A DNA stretch of 64,000 nt from Bacteroidales bacterium (lineage in GTDB: Bacteria; Bacteroidota; Bacteroidia; Bacteroidales; P3), in NCBI GenBank assembly GCA_024681475.1, contig JAILAT010000035.1:1-64000 (forward strand), written 5' to 3'. Positions 35,050 to 44,518 of the stretch are shown here, one piece after another. Below the pieces are notes generated by a model that was not told the DNA's origin, searched no databases, and saw nothing but the letters and a program-made list of their open reading frames with translations. The stretch's first letter is position 1, and every line of letters begins with the position of its first letter. The position numbers and the translations under genes are program-made.

Positions 35050-36543
35050 ATGATACATTATATCACTCCCGAAACGCCGCTGACCATAGCTCGCGTGAAA
35101 GAAATCATCGACAACAAGATGACACTGGCCCTCTCCGAGGAGGCCACACGCCGCATCGAAAAATGCCGCAACTACCTGAACAAGAAGATGGAGACCCAGA
35201 AGGTGCCCATCTACGGTGTCACCACAGGCTTCGGCAGCCTCTGCAACATCTCCATCAGCAAGGAGCAGCTCAGCCAGCTGCAGAAGAATCTGGTGATGAG
35301 CCACGCCTGCGGCGTGGGCGACGAAGTCCCCCAAGAGGTGGTACGCCTGATGCTGATGCTGAAAGTGCAAAACTTCTGCTTCGGCTACAGCGGCGCCCAG
35401 CTGCAGACGGTGCAACGTTTGATTGACTGCTTCAACGACGACGTGCTCCCCATCGTTTATCAGCAGGGCAGCCTCGGCGCAAGCGGCGACCTTTGCCCGT
35501 TGGCCAACATGTGCCTGCCCACCATTCTGGGCATGGGCGAGGTGTACTGGCACGGCCGTCGTTGCGATGTCAGCGAGGTGTATGCCGCCAAGGGTTGGCA
35601 ACCCATCGAACTGCAAAGCAAAGAGGGTCTGGCACTGCTCAACGGCACACAGTTCATGAGCAGCTACGGCGTGTGGAGCGTGTTGAAAGCCCAGCGTCTG
35701 AGCAAGCAGGCCGACATGATTCTGGCTCTGAGTCTCGACGCTTTCGACGGCCGCATCGAGCCTTTCTTCGAGGAACTGCACAGAGTGCGTCCCCACAAAG
35801 GCCAGCTGCAGACCGCCGAGGCAGTGCGTCGCTACACCGAAGGCAGCGAGCTGATAACCAGACATAAAGAGCACGTACAAGACCCCTATAGCTTCCGTTG
35901 CGCTCCTCAGGTGCATGGCGCCGCAAAAGACACCATCGCCTACGTGGCCAGTGTGATTGAGACGGAAATCAACTCGACGACAGACAACCCCATCGTGCTG
36001 CCCGACGAGGATATGGTCATCAGTGGCGGCCACTTCCACGGCGAGCCCATGGCCATGGTGCTGGACTTCTTGGCCATCGCCACCGCCGAGCTGGGAAGCA
36101 TCAGCGAGCGCCGCACCTACCAGCTCATCGACGCCAAGCGCGGTCTGCCGAGTTTCCTGGTTGCCAAACCGGGATTGAACAGCGGTTTCATGATTCCCCA
36201 GTACACCGCCGCCGCCATCGTGAGCCAGACGAAACAGCTCTGCACACCTTGCAGCATCGACAGCATCCCGTCGAGCCAGAACCAGGAAGACCTGGTGAGC
36301 ATGGGCGGCAACGCTGCCACAAAGTGCTACCGCGTGATGGAGAACGTGGAGCGCGTGCTGGCCATCGAGCTGTTCAACGCCGCACAGGCACTGGACTTCC
36401 GCCGTCCGCTGAAATCGTCGCCCTTCATCGAGAAGTTGGTGGCCGATTTCCGCAAGAAGGTCAACTTCATCGACATCGACGAGGTGATGTACAAACACAT
36501 CCACGCCAGCGTCGACTTCCTGCGCACCATGCAGGTTGACTGA
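35050..36543 (+). CDS. hutH: Histidine/aromatic amino acid ammonia-lyase
   Basis: MIO-dependent lyase of 497 residues. The prosthetic-group triad Ala144-Ser145-Gly146 lies in GSLGASGDLCPLANM. The inner-loop Tyr is in IYGVTTGFGSLCNI. LVMSHACGVGDEV keeps the His at the position that favours histidine or tyrosine over phenylalanine in this family. QEDLVSMGGNAATK and the IPSSQNQEDLVS region are typical of HutH. The rest of a hut operon (hutU, hutI, ftcD/hutG) is absent nearby, so histidine catabolism is assumed rather than shown. A strong terminator follows. Confidence 0.88.
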   Translation: MIHYITPETPLTIARVKEIIDNKMTLALSEEATRRIEKCRNYLNKKMETQKVPIYGVTTGFGSLCNISISKEQLSQLQKNLVMSHACGVGDEVPQEVVRLMLMLKVQNFCFGYSGAQLQTVQRLIDCFNDDVLPIVYQQGSLGASGDLCPLANMCLPTILGMGEVYWHGRRCDVSEVYAAKGWQPIELQSKEGLALLNGTQFMSSYGVWSVLKAQRLSKQADMILALSLDAFDGRIEPFFEELHRVRPHKGQLQTAEAVRRYTEGSELITRHKEHVQDPYSFRCAPQVHGAAKDTIAYVASVIETEINSTTDNPIVLPDEDMVISGGHFHGEPMAMVLDFLAIATAELGSISERRTYQLIDAKRGLPSFLVAKPGLNSGFMIPQYTAAAIVSQTKQLCTPCSIDSIPSSQNQEDLVSMGGNAATKCYRVMENVERVLAIELFNAAQALDFRRPLKSSPFIEKLVADFRKKVNFIDIDEVMYKHIHASVDFLRTMQVD

Positions 36544-36572
36544 GCCAACACTTGAATTCCGACAGATAAGAG

Positions 36573-36603
36573 GGAGGGGAATGTAATGTTTTCCTCCTTT
36601 TTT
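36573..36603 (+). terminator. Intrinsic terminator after hutH
   Basis: Stem GGAGGGGAA / TTTTCCTCC (two G-T wobbles), a 7-base loop and then six T residues, starting 30 bases after the hutH stop. Confidence 0.75.
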
Positions 36604-36635
36604 GCAAAGATAGCCACACAGCGGCAACAGAGATT

Positions 36636-38423
36636 ATGGCACATTTCCTACCCATCACACTGGAAGAGGTGAAACGGCTTGGCTGGGAGACGGTGGATAT
36701 CGTCATCGTTTCCGGCGATGCCTACATCGACCACCCTTCCTTCGGCACTGCGGTCATCGGCCGCACGCTGGAGGCGGCAGGATACCGTGTGGCCATCATC
36801 GCCCAGCCCAACTGGCGCGACGACTTGCGCGACTTCCGAAAATACGGTGCTCCGCGGCTGTTCTTTGGAGTCACCTCGGGTGTGATGGATTCGATGGTGA
36901 ACCACTACACGGCGGCGCGCCGTCTGCGCCACGACGATGCCTATACCCCTGGCGGCGTGGCGGGCTTCCGCCCCGATTACGCCACATACGTCTACACGCA
37001 GACGCTCAAGAAGATATACCCCGAGACGCCTGTCATCATCGGCGGCATCGAAGCCTCGATGCGGCGACTGGCCCACTACGACTATTGGTCGGACACGCTG
37101 AAGCCCTCCATCCTTGCCGAGACACCTGCCGACTTGCTCGTCTACGGCATGGCGGAGAAGACGTTCCTGAAGATAGCGCATCTCCTCGACGAGGGCGCGC
37201 CCCTCGAAGCGTTGCGCCAGCTGCCCCAAACAGGCTACTGCACCGACGGTCAGGTGCCCGAGACCGGGGACTGGGAGACAATGATGCTCAACAGCTACGA
37301 ACAGTGCCAAGCCTCCAAGCGCAAGCAGGCGGAGAACTTTCGCATCATCGAACTGGAAAGCAACAAGATAGAGTCGGCCCGACTGGTCCAGGAACATGAC
37401 GCCCGCCGCGTGGTCATCAATCCTCCCGAGCCACCCATGACGACGGAAGAGATCGACGCCTCGTTCGACTTGCCCTATCTGCGTCAACCGCATCCGAAAT
37501 ACAAAAAGCGTGGCCCTATCCCCGCTTTTGAGATGATCAAGAACTCGGTGTGCATCCACCGCGGATGTTTCGGGGGCTGCTCGTTCTGCACCATCTCGGC
37601 GCACCAAGGCAAGCAGATAGCCTCACGCAGCGAACGCTCCATCATGGAAGAGATAAGGCAGCTGACACAGCAGCCCGACTTCCACGGAGTCATCACCGAC
37701 CTCGGCGGCCCTTCGGCCAACATGTACGGCATGGGCGGCAAGAACAAGGAGCTGTGTCGCAAATGTGGACGCTACTCATGCATACAGCCCACACGCTGCA
37801 AGAATCTTGACGACGACCACAGTCCGTTGTTGGCATTGTATCGCCGTGCCGCCAAAATACCGAGCATCAAGCACCTATACATTGGCAGCGGCATCCGGTG
37901 CGACCTCTTCTCCGAAAGCAATGGAGGCTGGGAATACTTCGAAGAGGTGGTAAAACATCATGTCAGCGGCCGCCTGAAAGTGGCTCCAGAGCATACCAGT
38001 CCACGGGTGCTGGACTTGATGAGGAAGCCCCATTTCGAACTATTCGAAGAGACCAAGCGGCGTTTCGACAAGATATGCCAAGGAGCAGGATTGCGCTATC
38101 AGCTAGTGCCATACTTCATCAGTTCGCACCCTGGCTGCCGACTGGAGGACATGGCCGAGCTGGCGGTGAAAATGAAACGCATGGGCTACCGCTTGGAGCA
38201 GATTCAAGACTTCACCCCTACCCCCATGACACTGAGCACGGAGATGTACTACACAGGCATCGACCCCACGACGATGGCACCCATCTACGTGGCACGCAAA
38301 CCCGAGCAGAAACGCGAACAGCGACAGATGTTCTTCTTCTACAAGAAGGAGCTACGCAACGAGATACGACAAGCGTTGCTCAATACGCACAACGGCAAAT
38401 ATATCAAAGAATTAGGATTGTAA
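36636..38423 (+). CDS. YgiQ family radical SAM protein
   Basis: 595 residues. An N-terminal cobalamin-binding-like domain (VKRLGWETVDIVIVSGDAYI, then HPSFGTAVIGRTLEAAGYRV) precedes the radical SAM core with the [4Fe-4S] Cys triad in CFGGCSFCTISAHQG. IGSGIRCDL and VAPEHTSPRVLDLM are family motifs, as is the C-terminal QDFTPTPMTLSTEMYYTG. The Cys-rich CRKCGRYSC after the core may hold another cluster. Its reaction is unknown. It converges on the T9SS type-B gene with only a few bases between the stops. Confidence 0.93.
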   Translation: MAHFLPITLEEVKRLGWETVDIVIVSGDAYIDHPSFGTAVIGRTLEAAGYRVAIIAQPNWRDDLRDFRKYGAPRLFFGVTSGVMDSMVNHYTAARRLRHDDAYTPGGVAGFRPDYATYVYTQTLKKIYPETPVIIGGIEASMRRLAHYDYWSDTLKPSILAETPADLLVYGMAEKTFLKIAHLLDEGAPLEALRQLPQTGYCTDGQVPETGDWETMMLNSYEQCQASKRKQAENFRIIELESNKIESARLVQEHDARRVVINPPEPPMTTEEIDASFDLPYLRQPHPKYKKRGPIPAFEMIKNSVCIHRGCFGGCSFCTISAHQGKQIASRSERSIMEEIRQLTQQPDFHGVITDLGGPSANMYGMGGKNKELCRKCGRYSCIQPTRCKNLDDDHSPLLALYRRAAKIPSIKHLYIGSGIRCDLFSESNGGWEYFEEVVKHHVSGRLKVAPEHTSPRVLDLMRKPHFELFEETKRRFDKICQGAGLRYQLVPYFISSHPGCRLEDMAELAVKMKRMGYRLEQIQDFTPTPMTLSTEMYYTGIDPTTMAPIYVARKPEQKREQRQMFFFYKKELRNEIRQALLNTHNGKYIKELGL

Positions 38424-38430
38424 ACGCGCA

Positions 38431-41400
38431 CTAGCGGCGCACTTCGACAACGCCCTGGTGGTTGACCTCGTGGTCGAGAGAGCGCGCAAAGAAACGGAAG
38501 AAATAGGTGCCATCGGGCGAATGCGTGGCGTTGGGGTCCCAGAAATCCTCCTGCGAGCGAATGTTGTCTTTCCTGTAAATCAGTTTTCCCCAGCGGTCAT
38601 AGACCCACAGGGATGTACTTTCAAACAATTGGGCTTTCAGCAGATTGACGATAACAAAGCGGTCATTGTAGCCGTCGTCGTTGGGCGTCACCAGATTGGG
38701 GAATTGCAAGAAGACAACATAGAGGTCGAGCGCGTAGCTGCTGTCGCAGCCGTTCTGGTCAATATAGGTCAGCGTGTAGAAGCCCGTCGTGTTCTCGACG
38801 AAGCCATAATTGTCGTAGGTGTCGCCCAACAGAATCTGCGCGTCGATGGTATCGTTGAATAGCGCATGACGTACGAAGCTGAGATTCAGCAGGCTGTCGC
38901 AGCCATCCTGCGTCTGGTAGGCATGGGTGTAGAACCCCGTGGTGTCAACGGCGAACTCGCTGTCCGTATAGCCCTCGTCACAAGTCGACACAAAAAGGGT
39001 ATCACTGTAGACGGAATGGATGGTGAGGTCGAGGGTGACAACAGAGTCGCACTGCTGTTGTGTGAGCAGATGCAAGGTATAGACTCCCGACGTTGTCGTG
39101 GAAATATTAAACTGCGAATAATCAACTAATTGAGTATCGCCGGCACAATAGACAGCAACAATCGTGTCGTCGTATACTGGCAGCAAGTTGATGTGATGAA
39201 GTAGCGTATCGGAGCAATGCAGATGGTTGACAATGAGCATAAAAGCAGTATCGCTGTTTACCGTCACGATGCGCTGGGCCGTGGTGGTGCTGTCGTCCCA
39301 CATCATATCGGCGCCGTAGCTGGACATCTGTACCGATGCGGTGAGCGGCACCATTTCGCCTGGGCACACCAGCGTATCGCCCAGAATGGCGCTGTTGGTG
39401 ACGAAGTCCACATCGAGCTCCACAGTGGCACTATCCACACACAACGAGCCACTGAGGGCGCAGGAAAGTACGATGATATACAGTTGATTTTCATTCAACT
39501 GCACACTTACCTGATTGCCGTATAGCGTATCGTCGTTGACATACCAGATAACAGTCTCGATTGTCTGGGTGACATATTTGCTCCAGGCGCTGTCAATCTG
39601 TATCTCGCTGCGATTGGTGAGTAGCAGGGTGTTCGCACAAGTATCTATATCATATCCGATTGCCACAATCAGTTTGGGGATAATGGCGATAGAGTTGATT
39701 GTAAAATTGCACTCGGGCTTGCCGATGAACGAGGCACGGCAATGGTAGATGGTGGAGTCGGCAGGTACAACAATCTCATTATCAGTGGAGATAACCGTAG
39801 TGTCTTCGCCGTGTGTCCAGGCATATTCGAAGCCCAGTGGAGCTCGCAGCCGCACGGAGTCGTAGTGGTCACAGATGTTGACGAGGTCAATATGCTTCCT
39901 GTCGCAATGGATAGTGAAATAGGCGTAGCCGAAATGGCCACCATCGGCACAGTCCTTGGTGGTGAATCGTATCTTGATGTTCTGACCGTGATAGGGGGCG
40001 ATATCGATACCCACCGTGGTCCAGTCGCGCCAGATGACGTTGGTGCCCGACACGGTGTTCCATCCCAAGCTGCCGGCAGCATAGAAATCGGCATAGCAGC
40101 ATGTTGTGTCGATAGGCACGCCCGTCTCGTCGAGTATTTCCATGGTGAAATGCGGCTGGTTCTCGGCCGTATGGTTCGGGTTTTGCATCACCACGGCATA
40201 GCGTAGCACAAGCATATCGTTGATGTTGCTGTCGACCTGATAGTCGTAGGTAACCATCTCTGCCTGAGCCATCCCGTTGTCATCGCCGAGGCGCAACGAC
40301 ACCTCCTCGCCAGGAGGCACACAGCGCAAAGCAAAACCCGTATTGGCATCGCGCAACGAGGTGTCGACTATCGGTGTGTGGCGCCCCTGCAGAACTGAGA
40401 CAAACTGTCCTGGGTTGTCGTAGCTGCCAAAAGCGAACTGGATGGAGGGATTGTCGTAGATGTTGACAAAATCGATGCAGTTGTCCAACGTGGTATAATA
40501 ATTGGCAGTCTTGAAGTCGCACGACAAATCGCCGTTGGAGCATATCACCCACAGCATGAACGAGTAGCGCGTATAGGGCAACAGCCCCTCCACTGTGTAC
40601 GAAAGGGAATCGTAGGGCAGCGTGTCAACCAGGATGTAGTTCATCTGTGAACCGACAGGCCTATAATACAACAGATAGCGCGCACCTGAGTCGGGCACCC
40701 CGTTCCAGCCCAAGGTGATGCTATGGCTGGTGGCATCAAGTTTGTTGATGCTGGCCACACTCTGGTGGCATCCACCCATAGGCAGATGGAAAGCAATCAG
40801 GTCGCAAGCTTCCTGGCAATCGCCGTTGATGTTCACAGCATGGGCGTCGCAGGGAAAATCGTAGGGTATGGTCAACGACGTGGCAGAAGGGGGCAACACC
40901 GTGTCGAAACCCATCCATGGATCCCACAGATGCCACATAGTGGTGGCCGTCCCCGTCCATTGCAGGAGGACACTGTCCTGCAGAGCAGTCACCTGAATCC
41001 AGCTGGGTATGACGCAGGGACACTCCAGCGTAATTGTGGGCCTAGCCACACTGGCCCATTGTGGAGCACAGCCCGTCATGTCGCCACTCGTCAGACGGTA
41101 TACGACAACCCATCCCCAGGGAATGTTGCCAATCACTGTGTAAGGTGAAAAGAGAATTAGCGACGTATAGGTACCTGTGTCAAAAAATGTTTCCGGATTC
41201 GGAGCCAACGAGTCTGGAAAAATGGCGTAATCGAAGTGCCACACCACAGAGGTGTCCCAGTCGTCCCACGAAAATCGCAACGTGTTGCTGTCAAGCGTCT
41301 CATAGCCCACATTACTGAGTTGGACGCCATCATACTCGCACAACTCCACCTCGAAGCCTGCGGTGGGATAATCGTCGTCGGCTGTAAACACAAGGGTCAC

Positions 41401-41823
41401 GCTATTCATAAAGCTGTAGGTCACACTTGTCGTAGGAGACGAGTGATATTGTCCCAGCACTCCCTGCATAGGGCCGTCGTAGACTGTCAGACAAGCATTA
41501 CCTTGCGAATGAGCCAGCTGGCTATTGACCGTTACGCGATAGCGGCCAGCCGGATTGGTTGTATGGAAAGTATAAGTGGCGTTACAGTAAGAAGAATGGG
41601 GACCGTTGGGGCCACCGTCGTCATACACCAGCGCATAGCTCATCGTCGTATCGCCAGTGCCTACCGCCGGCATAACAACAGTCTGAGCGCCGACGCACCA
41701 CGAAATCATCAGCATGAAAAGCGACACACAGCAGCGAAGAGAGCCCCTCTTCCCTGCCCTGCGGGCCAGCCCAAGCAATGCAGAGCCCGCTCTCGAGCCA
41801 TTGTCATCACGCTGCTTTTTCAT
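38431..41823 (-). CDS. Giant exported protein with T9SS type-B (gliding-motility) sorting domain
   Basis: 1130 residues. An extended n-region (about 28 residues, rich in R and K) precedes a hydrophobic signal (CCVSLFMLMISWCVGAQ). Then come a CUB-like region with GPHSSYCNATYTF and NSVTLVFTADDDYPTAGFEV, fibronectin-III-like repeats (LGWNGVPDSGARYLLYYRPV), a MAM/adhesin-like region (TVGIDIAPYHGQNIKIRFTT), a chain of repeats with YxTxHxxQDGCDSLL, and finally LVTPNDDGYNDRFVIVNLL with WVYDRWGKLIYRK, the type-B domain. It is probably displayed on the cell surface for adhesion or polymer binding. The long n-region suggests a later start is possible. Confidence 0.85.
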   Translation of the reverse strand: MKKQRDDNGSRAGSALLGLARRAGKRGSLRCCVSLFMLMISWCVGAQTVVMPAVGTGDTTMSYALVYDDGGPNGPHSSYCNATYTFHTTNPAGRYRVTVNSQLAHSQGNACLTVYDGPMQGVLGQYHSSPTTSVTYSFMNSVTLVFTADDDYPTAGFEVELCEYDGVQLSNVGYETLDSNTLRFSWDDWDTSVVWHFDYAIFPDSLAPNPETFFDTGTYTSLILFSPYTVIGNIPWGWVVVYRLTSGDMTGCAPQWASVARPTITLECPCVIPSWIQVTALQDSVLLQWTGTATTMWHLWDPWMGFDTVLPPSATSLTIPYDFPCDAHAVNINGDCQEACDLIAFHLPMGGCHQSVASINKLDATSHSITLGWNGVPDSGARYLLYYRPVGSQMNYILVDTLPYDSLSYTVEGLLPYTRYSFMLWVICSNGDLSCDFKTANYYTTLDNCIDFVNIYDNPSIQFAFGSYDNPGQFVSVLQGRHTPIVDTSLRDANTGFALRCVPPGEEVSLRLGDDNGMAQAEMVTYDYQVDSNINDMLVLRYAVVMQNPNHTAENQPHFTMEILDETGVPIDTTCCYADFYAAGSLGWNTVSGTNVIWRDWTTVGIDIAPYHGQNIKIRFTTKDCADGGHFGYAYFTIHCDRKHIDLVNICDHYDSVRLRAPLGFEYAWTHGEDTTVISTDNEIVVPADSTIYHCRASFIGKPECNFTINSIAIIPKLIVAIGYDIDTCANTLLLTNRSEIQIDSAWSKYVTQTIETVIWYVNDDTLYGNQVSVQLNENQLYIIVLSCALSGSLCVDSATVELDVDFVTNSAILGDTLVCPGEMVPLTASVQMSSYGADMMWDDSTTTAQRIVTVNSDTAFMLIVNHLHCSDTLLHHINLLPVYDDTIVAVYCAGDTQLVDYSQFNISTTTSGVYTLHLLTQQQCDSVVTLDLTIHSVYSDTLFVSTCDEGYTDSEFAVDTTGFYTHAYQTQDGCDSLLNLSFVRHALFNDTIDAQILLGDTYDNYGFVENTTGFYTLTYIDQNGCDSSYALDLYVVFLQFPNLVTPNDDGYNDRFVIVNLLKAQLFESTSLWVYDRWGKLIYRKDNIRSQEDFWDPNATHSPDGTYFFRFFARSLDHEVNHQGVVEVRR

Positions 41824-41838
41824 GTTTTATATAAAAAG

Positions 41839-41871
41839 GGAGCGACAGGACATACTTTACCCTGTCGCTCC
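41839..41871 (-). terminator. Intrinsic terminator after pgk
   Basis: Perfect 11-base stem GGAGCGACAGG / CCTGTCGCTCC with an 11-base loop; on the minus strand it is followed by a T run. It separates pgk from the downstream T9SS type-B gene. Confidence 0.8.
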
Positions 41872-41885
41872 ATAATATGGTGGTC

Positions 41886-43082
41886 TTAGTCCTGGATGGC
41901 CTTGATGCCGGGCAGCACTTTGCCTTCGAGGTATTCGAGCATGGCGCCGCCACCAGTGGAGACATAGCTCATCTGGTCGGCGAGTTTCATCTGCTTGACA
42001 GCAGCCACGCTGTCGCCACCGCCTACGGCAGCGAAGCAGCCCTGCTTGCAGGAGTCGGCAACGCTTTGTGCGATGTCGCGGGTACCTTTGGCGAAGGTGT
42101 CGAGCTCGAAGACGCCGGCAGGACCGTTCCAGAGGATGGTCTTGCTGGCCATGATGATGTCGCGGATGGCCTTGCAGCTCTCGGGGCCGCAGTCCATGCT
42201 CTCCCAGCCGTCGGGAACCTCGCCGCTGGGGACAATCTGGGTGTTGGCATCGTTGCCGAACTTGTCGCCAATGACACTGTCGACGGGCAGGTAATATTTC
42301 ACGCCCTTCTCGTCCATGCGGCGCATCAGCTCGCGGGCCAGGTCAAGCTTGTCGTCCTCGCAGATGCTGTTGCCGATTTTGCCGCCGAGGGCTTTGGTGA
42401 AGGTGTAGCGCATACCGCCGATGATAATCATGTTGTCGACCTTGTCGAGCAGGTTTTCAAGGATACCTATCTTGCTGCTCACCTTGCTGCCGCCGATGAT
42501 GGCGGTGAAGGGACGCGGCGGATTCTGCATCAGCTTCTCCAGGTTGCGCACCTCGTTCTCCATGAGGAATCCGAAGTATTTGTCGTTGGGGAAGAATTTG
42601 GCGATGACAGCCGTGGAGCTGTGCTCGCGGTGTGCGGCGCCGAAGGCGTCGTTGATATAGCAGTCGCCCAATGCGGCCAGCTGGCGGGCGAGGTCTTCGC
42701 CGCCCTTGGTCTCTTCGGGATAGAAGCGGATGTTCTCGAGGAGCATCACTTCGCCACCCTTCAGCTCTTTGGCCATGGCCTCAGGCTTGCCGCTACCCAG
42801 CAGTTCCTGGGTGAACTTCACGGGACGGCCAGTGAGTTCTTCGAGGTGTTTTGCCACCGGCTCGAGGGTGAGCTCGGGCTCGAAGCCGCCTTTCTTGGGA
42901 CGGCCGAAGTGGGCCATGATGATGATGGCGGCGCCATCGGCCAGCAGTTTGTTGATGGTGGGCATCGACTCACGCATACGGGTGTCGTCGGTGATATTCT
43001 TGTTGTCGTCGACAGGAACATTGAAGTCGACGCGCAGAAGGACCTTGCGGTCTTTGAAACTGACGTTGCTTATTGATTTCAT
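41886..43082 (-). CDS. pgk: Phosphoglycerate kinase
   Basis: Glycolytic enzyme of 398 residues, making ATP and 3-phosphoglycerate from 1,3-bisphosphoglycerate. The N-domain has KVLLRVDFNVPVDDNKNITD and AHFGRPKKGGFEPELTLEPV. The hinge and C-domain carry FTAIIGGSKVSSKIGILENL, MIIIGGMRYTF and the nucleotide motifs LWNGPAGVFE and VGGGDSVAAVKQ, ending with FVSTGGGA-type SYVSTGGGAMLEYLEGKVLP. It lies 27 bases after atpB and shows no promoter of its own, so it may be transcribed with it. Confidence 0.98.
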   Translation of the reverse strand: MKSISNVSFKDRKVLLRVDFNVPVDDNKNITDDTRMRESMPTINKLLADGAAIIIMAHFGRPKKGGFEPELTLEPVAKHLEELTGRPVKFTQELLGSGKPEAMAKELKGGEVMLLENIRFYPEETKGGEDLARQLAALGDCYINDAFGAAHREHSSTAVIAKFFPNDKYFGFLMENEVRNLEKLMQNPPRPFTAIIGGSKVSSKIGILENLLDKVDNMIIIGGMRYTFTKALGGKIGNSICEDDKLDLARELMRRMDEKGVKYYLPVDSVIGDKFGNDANTQIVPSGEVPDGWESMDCGPESCKAIRDIIMASKTILWNGPAGVFELDTFAKGTRDIAQSVADSCKQGCFAAVGGGDSVAAVKQMKLADQMSYVSTGGGAMLEYLEGKVLPGIKAIQD

Positions 43083-43109
43083 GGTAGTTTGAATTATTGG
43101 GTTAATACT

Positions 43110-44312
43110 TTATTCCTTGCTATTGGCTTCGGCTTCCTCTTCGGGTTTCTCGACGGCCATGCCGATGTAGAGAGCCGTCAGCATGGTAAAGACGAAGGCC
43201 TGGATGTAGGCCACCAAGCACTCCAGCACGCTGATGAAGACGGCGAAGAGGACCGAGAACACCGACACCGTGCCGCCGACAGCGGTACCGAAGGAGTTGG
43301 AGAGGATGAAGATGATGACGATGAAGCCGAGAATAATGATGTGGCCGGCTGTCATGTTGGCAAACAGTCGGAGCATCAGCACGACAGGCTTGATGAATAC
43401 GCCGCTGAGCTCCACGATGGGCATCAGGGGGAATATCTTCAGCCATGCAGGCACGCCAGGGGTGTTGAAGATGTCTTTCCAGTAGTGCTTGTTGCCGCTG
43501 AGGTTGACTATGACGAAGGTGATGAAGGCCAGGATGGCCGTCACGGCGATGTTGCCCGTAATGTTGGCGCCGGCCGGGAAGATAGGTATGAGCCCCAAAA
43601 TGTTACAGAAGAAAATAAAGAAGAAAAGGGTGAGCAGATAGGGCAGGAAACGGTTCGTGTTGTGTCCCAGGATGGGCTCGACGATGCCGTCGCGCACATG
43701 GAGTATCAGTATCTCCATCAGGGTCTGCACACCGTGAGGCGCCTGGTTGCCACGTTTTTTGTACTGGCGTGCCGTATAGAGCACCAAGGCGATGAGCAAG
43801 GTCACGGCCACAAGGATGGCAAAAGCGGTCTTGGTGATGGAGATGTCGATGGGTTTCACCGGCTTGCCTTTCTCGTCGAGCAGCTGCTGATGGGTGTCGG
43901 GGTCGACACAGATGATCTCTTCTTTGGAGATGCCGGGAGTCTTGTAGGCGTCGGCCAGGATGACAACTTCGGGGTTTTCCTCGATGGTGCCGCCCACCAA
44001 AGCGTAGGTGTGCTTCTTGCCCGTCACAGCGGCGTGGCCGTGATGGAACTTCTTCGACGAGAAGATCTCCACCGCGCCATCGTCGATAAGGATGATGGGC
44101 AGATCGACAGCCACCACATGCTCTTTGCCGTCCTTGGAACAGTAGTCGAAGAGATGCCAGATGTGCGAATCGGTGACGTGGCCAACGATGACGGCGCCAG
44201 GATTGATATCTTTGGCGGGTTCGTCCGTGTAGGAGCCCGAAGAACATCCTACCATTGCAAATGCAAAGAGAGGAAGTATCAGTAACAATAGCTTAAATTT
44301 AGTCATTTTCAA
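43110..44312 (-). CDS. atpB: ATP synthase F0 subunit a with lipoprotein-like signal
   Basis: Membrane subunit forming the proton channel with the c-ring, 400 residues. The conserved helix has the essential Arg in KPVVLMLRLFANMTAGHI. GLIPIFPAGANITGNIAVTA and FVFTMLTALYIGMAVE are typical. The N-terminal 150 residues are a Bacteroidetes-type extension that begins with a signal (FKLLLLILPLFAFAMVGCSS) carrying a lipobox-like VGC. Other ATP synthase genes (atpE, F, H, A, G, D, C) are absent; pgk follows by 27 bases. This is a detached a subunit. A perfect promoter precedes it. Confidence 0.95.
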   Translation of the reverse strand: MKMTKFKLLLLILPLFAFAMVGCSSGSYTDEPAKDINPGAVIVGHVTDSHIWHLFDYCSKDGKEHVVAVDLPIILIDDGAVEIFSSKKFHHGHAAVTGKKHTYALVGGTIEENPEVVILADAYKTPGISKEEIICVDPDTHQQLLDEKGKPVKPIDISITKTAFAILVAVTLLIALVLYTARQYKKRGNQAPHGVQTLMEILILHVRDGIVEPILGHNTNRFLPYLLTLFFFIFFCNILGLIPIFPAGANITGNIAVTAILAFITFVIVNLSGNKHYWKDIFNTPGVPAWLKIFPLMPIVELSGVFIKPVVLMLRLFANMTAGHIIILGFIVIIFILSNSFGTAVGGTVSVFSVLFAVFISVLECLVAYIQAFVFTMLTALYIGMAVEKPEEEAEANSKE

Positions 44313-44348
44313 CTATTTATTTCTTTATTATTATTTTCAAAAAGTAAA

Positions 44349-44379
44349 CAAAAATACAACTTTTTTTTGAAACAACAAA
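44349..44379 (-). promoter_or_regulatory. Perfect Bacteroidetes promoter for atpB(-pgk)
   Basis: Minus strand: TTTG (44379-44376), 19 bases, TATTTTTG (44356-44349), 37 bases before the atpB ATG. Confidence 0.78.
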
Positions 44380-44518
44380 AAAAATGTCGCAGAAATGTCA
44401 AATTCCAGATTCCCGTGCACACAGTGGGTCTTTTACAACAACGGGCATGCCTCTCACAACCAAGAGACAAATTGTTTTTTTCAGCCTTATGAAGGCACTT
44501 TTTGAGCTGGCAAATTTC

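Noticed and set aside
36605-36612. Minus-strand -7-like TATCTTTG in the hutH-ygiQ spacer
   Set aside because: No minus-strand gene follows; a match of this length can arise by chance in AT-rich spacer.
41886-44312. atpB-pgk as a deliberate energy operon
   Set aside because: A short spacer alone is weak evidence. Cotranscription is plausible, but a functional link is not shown.
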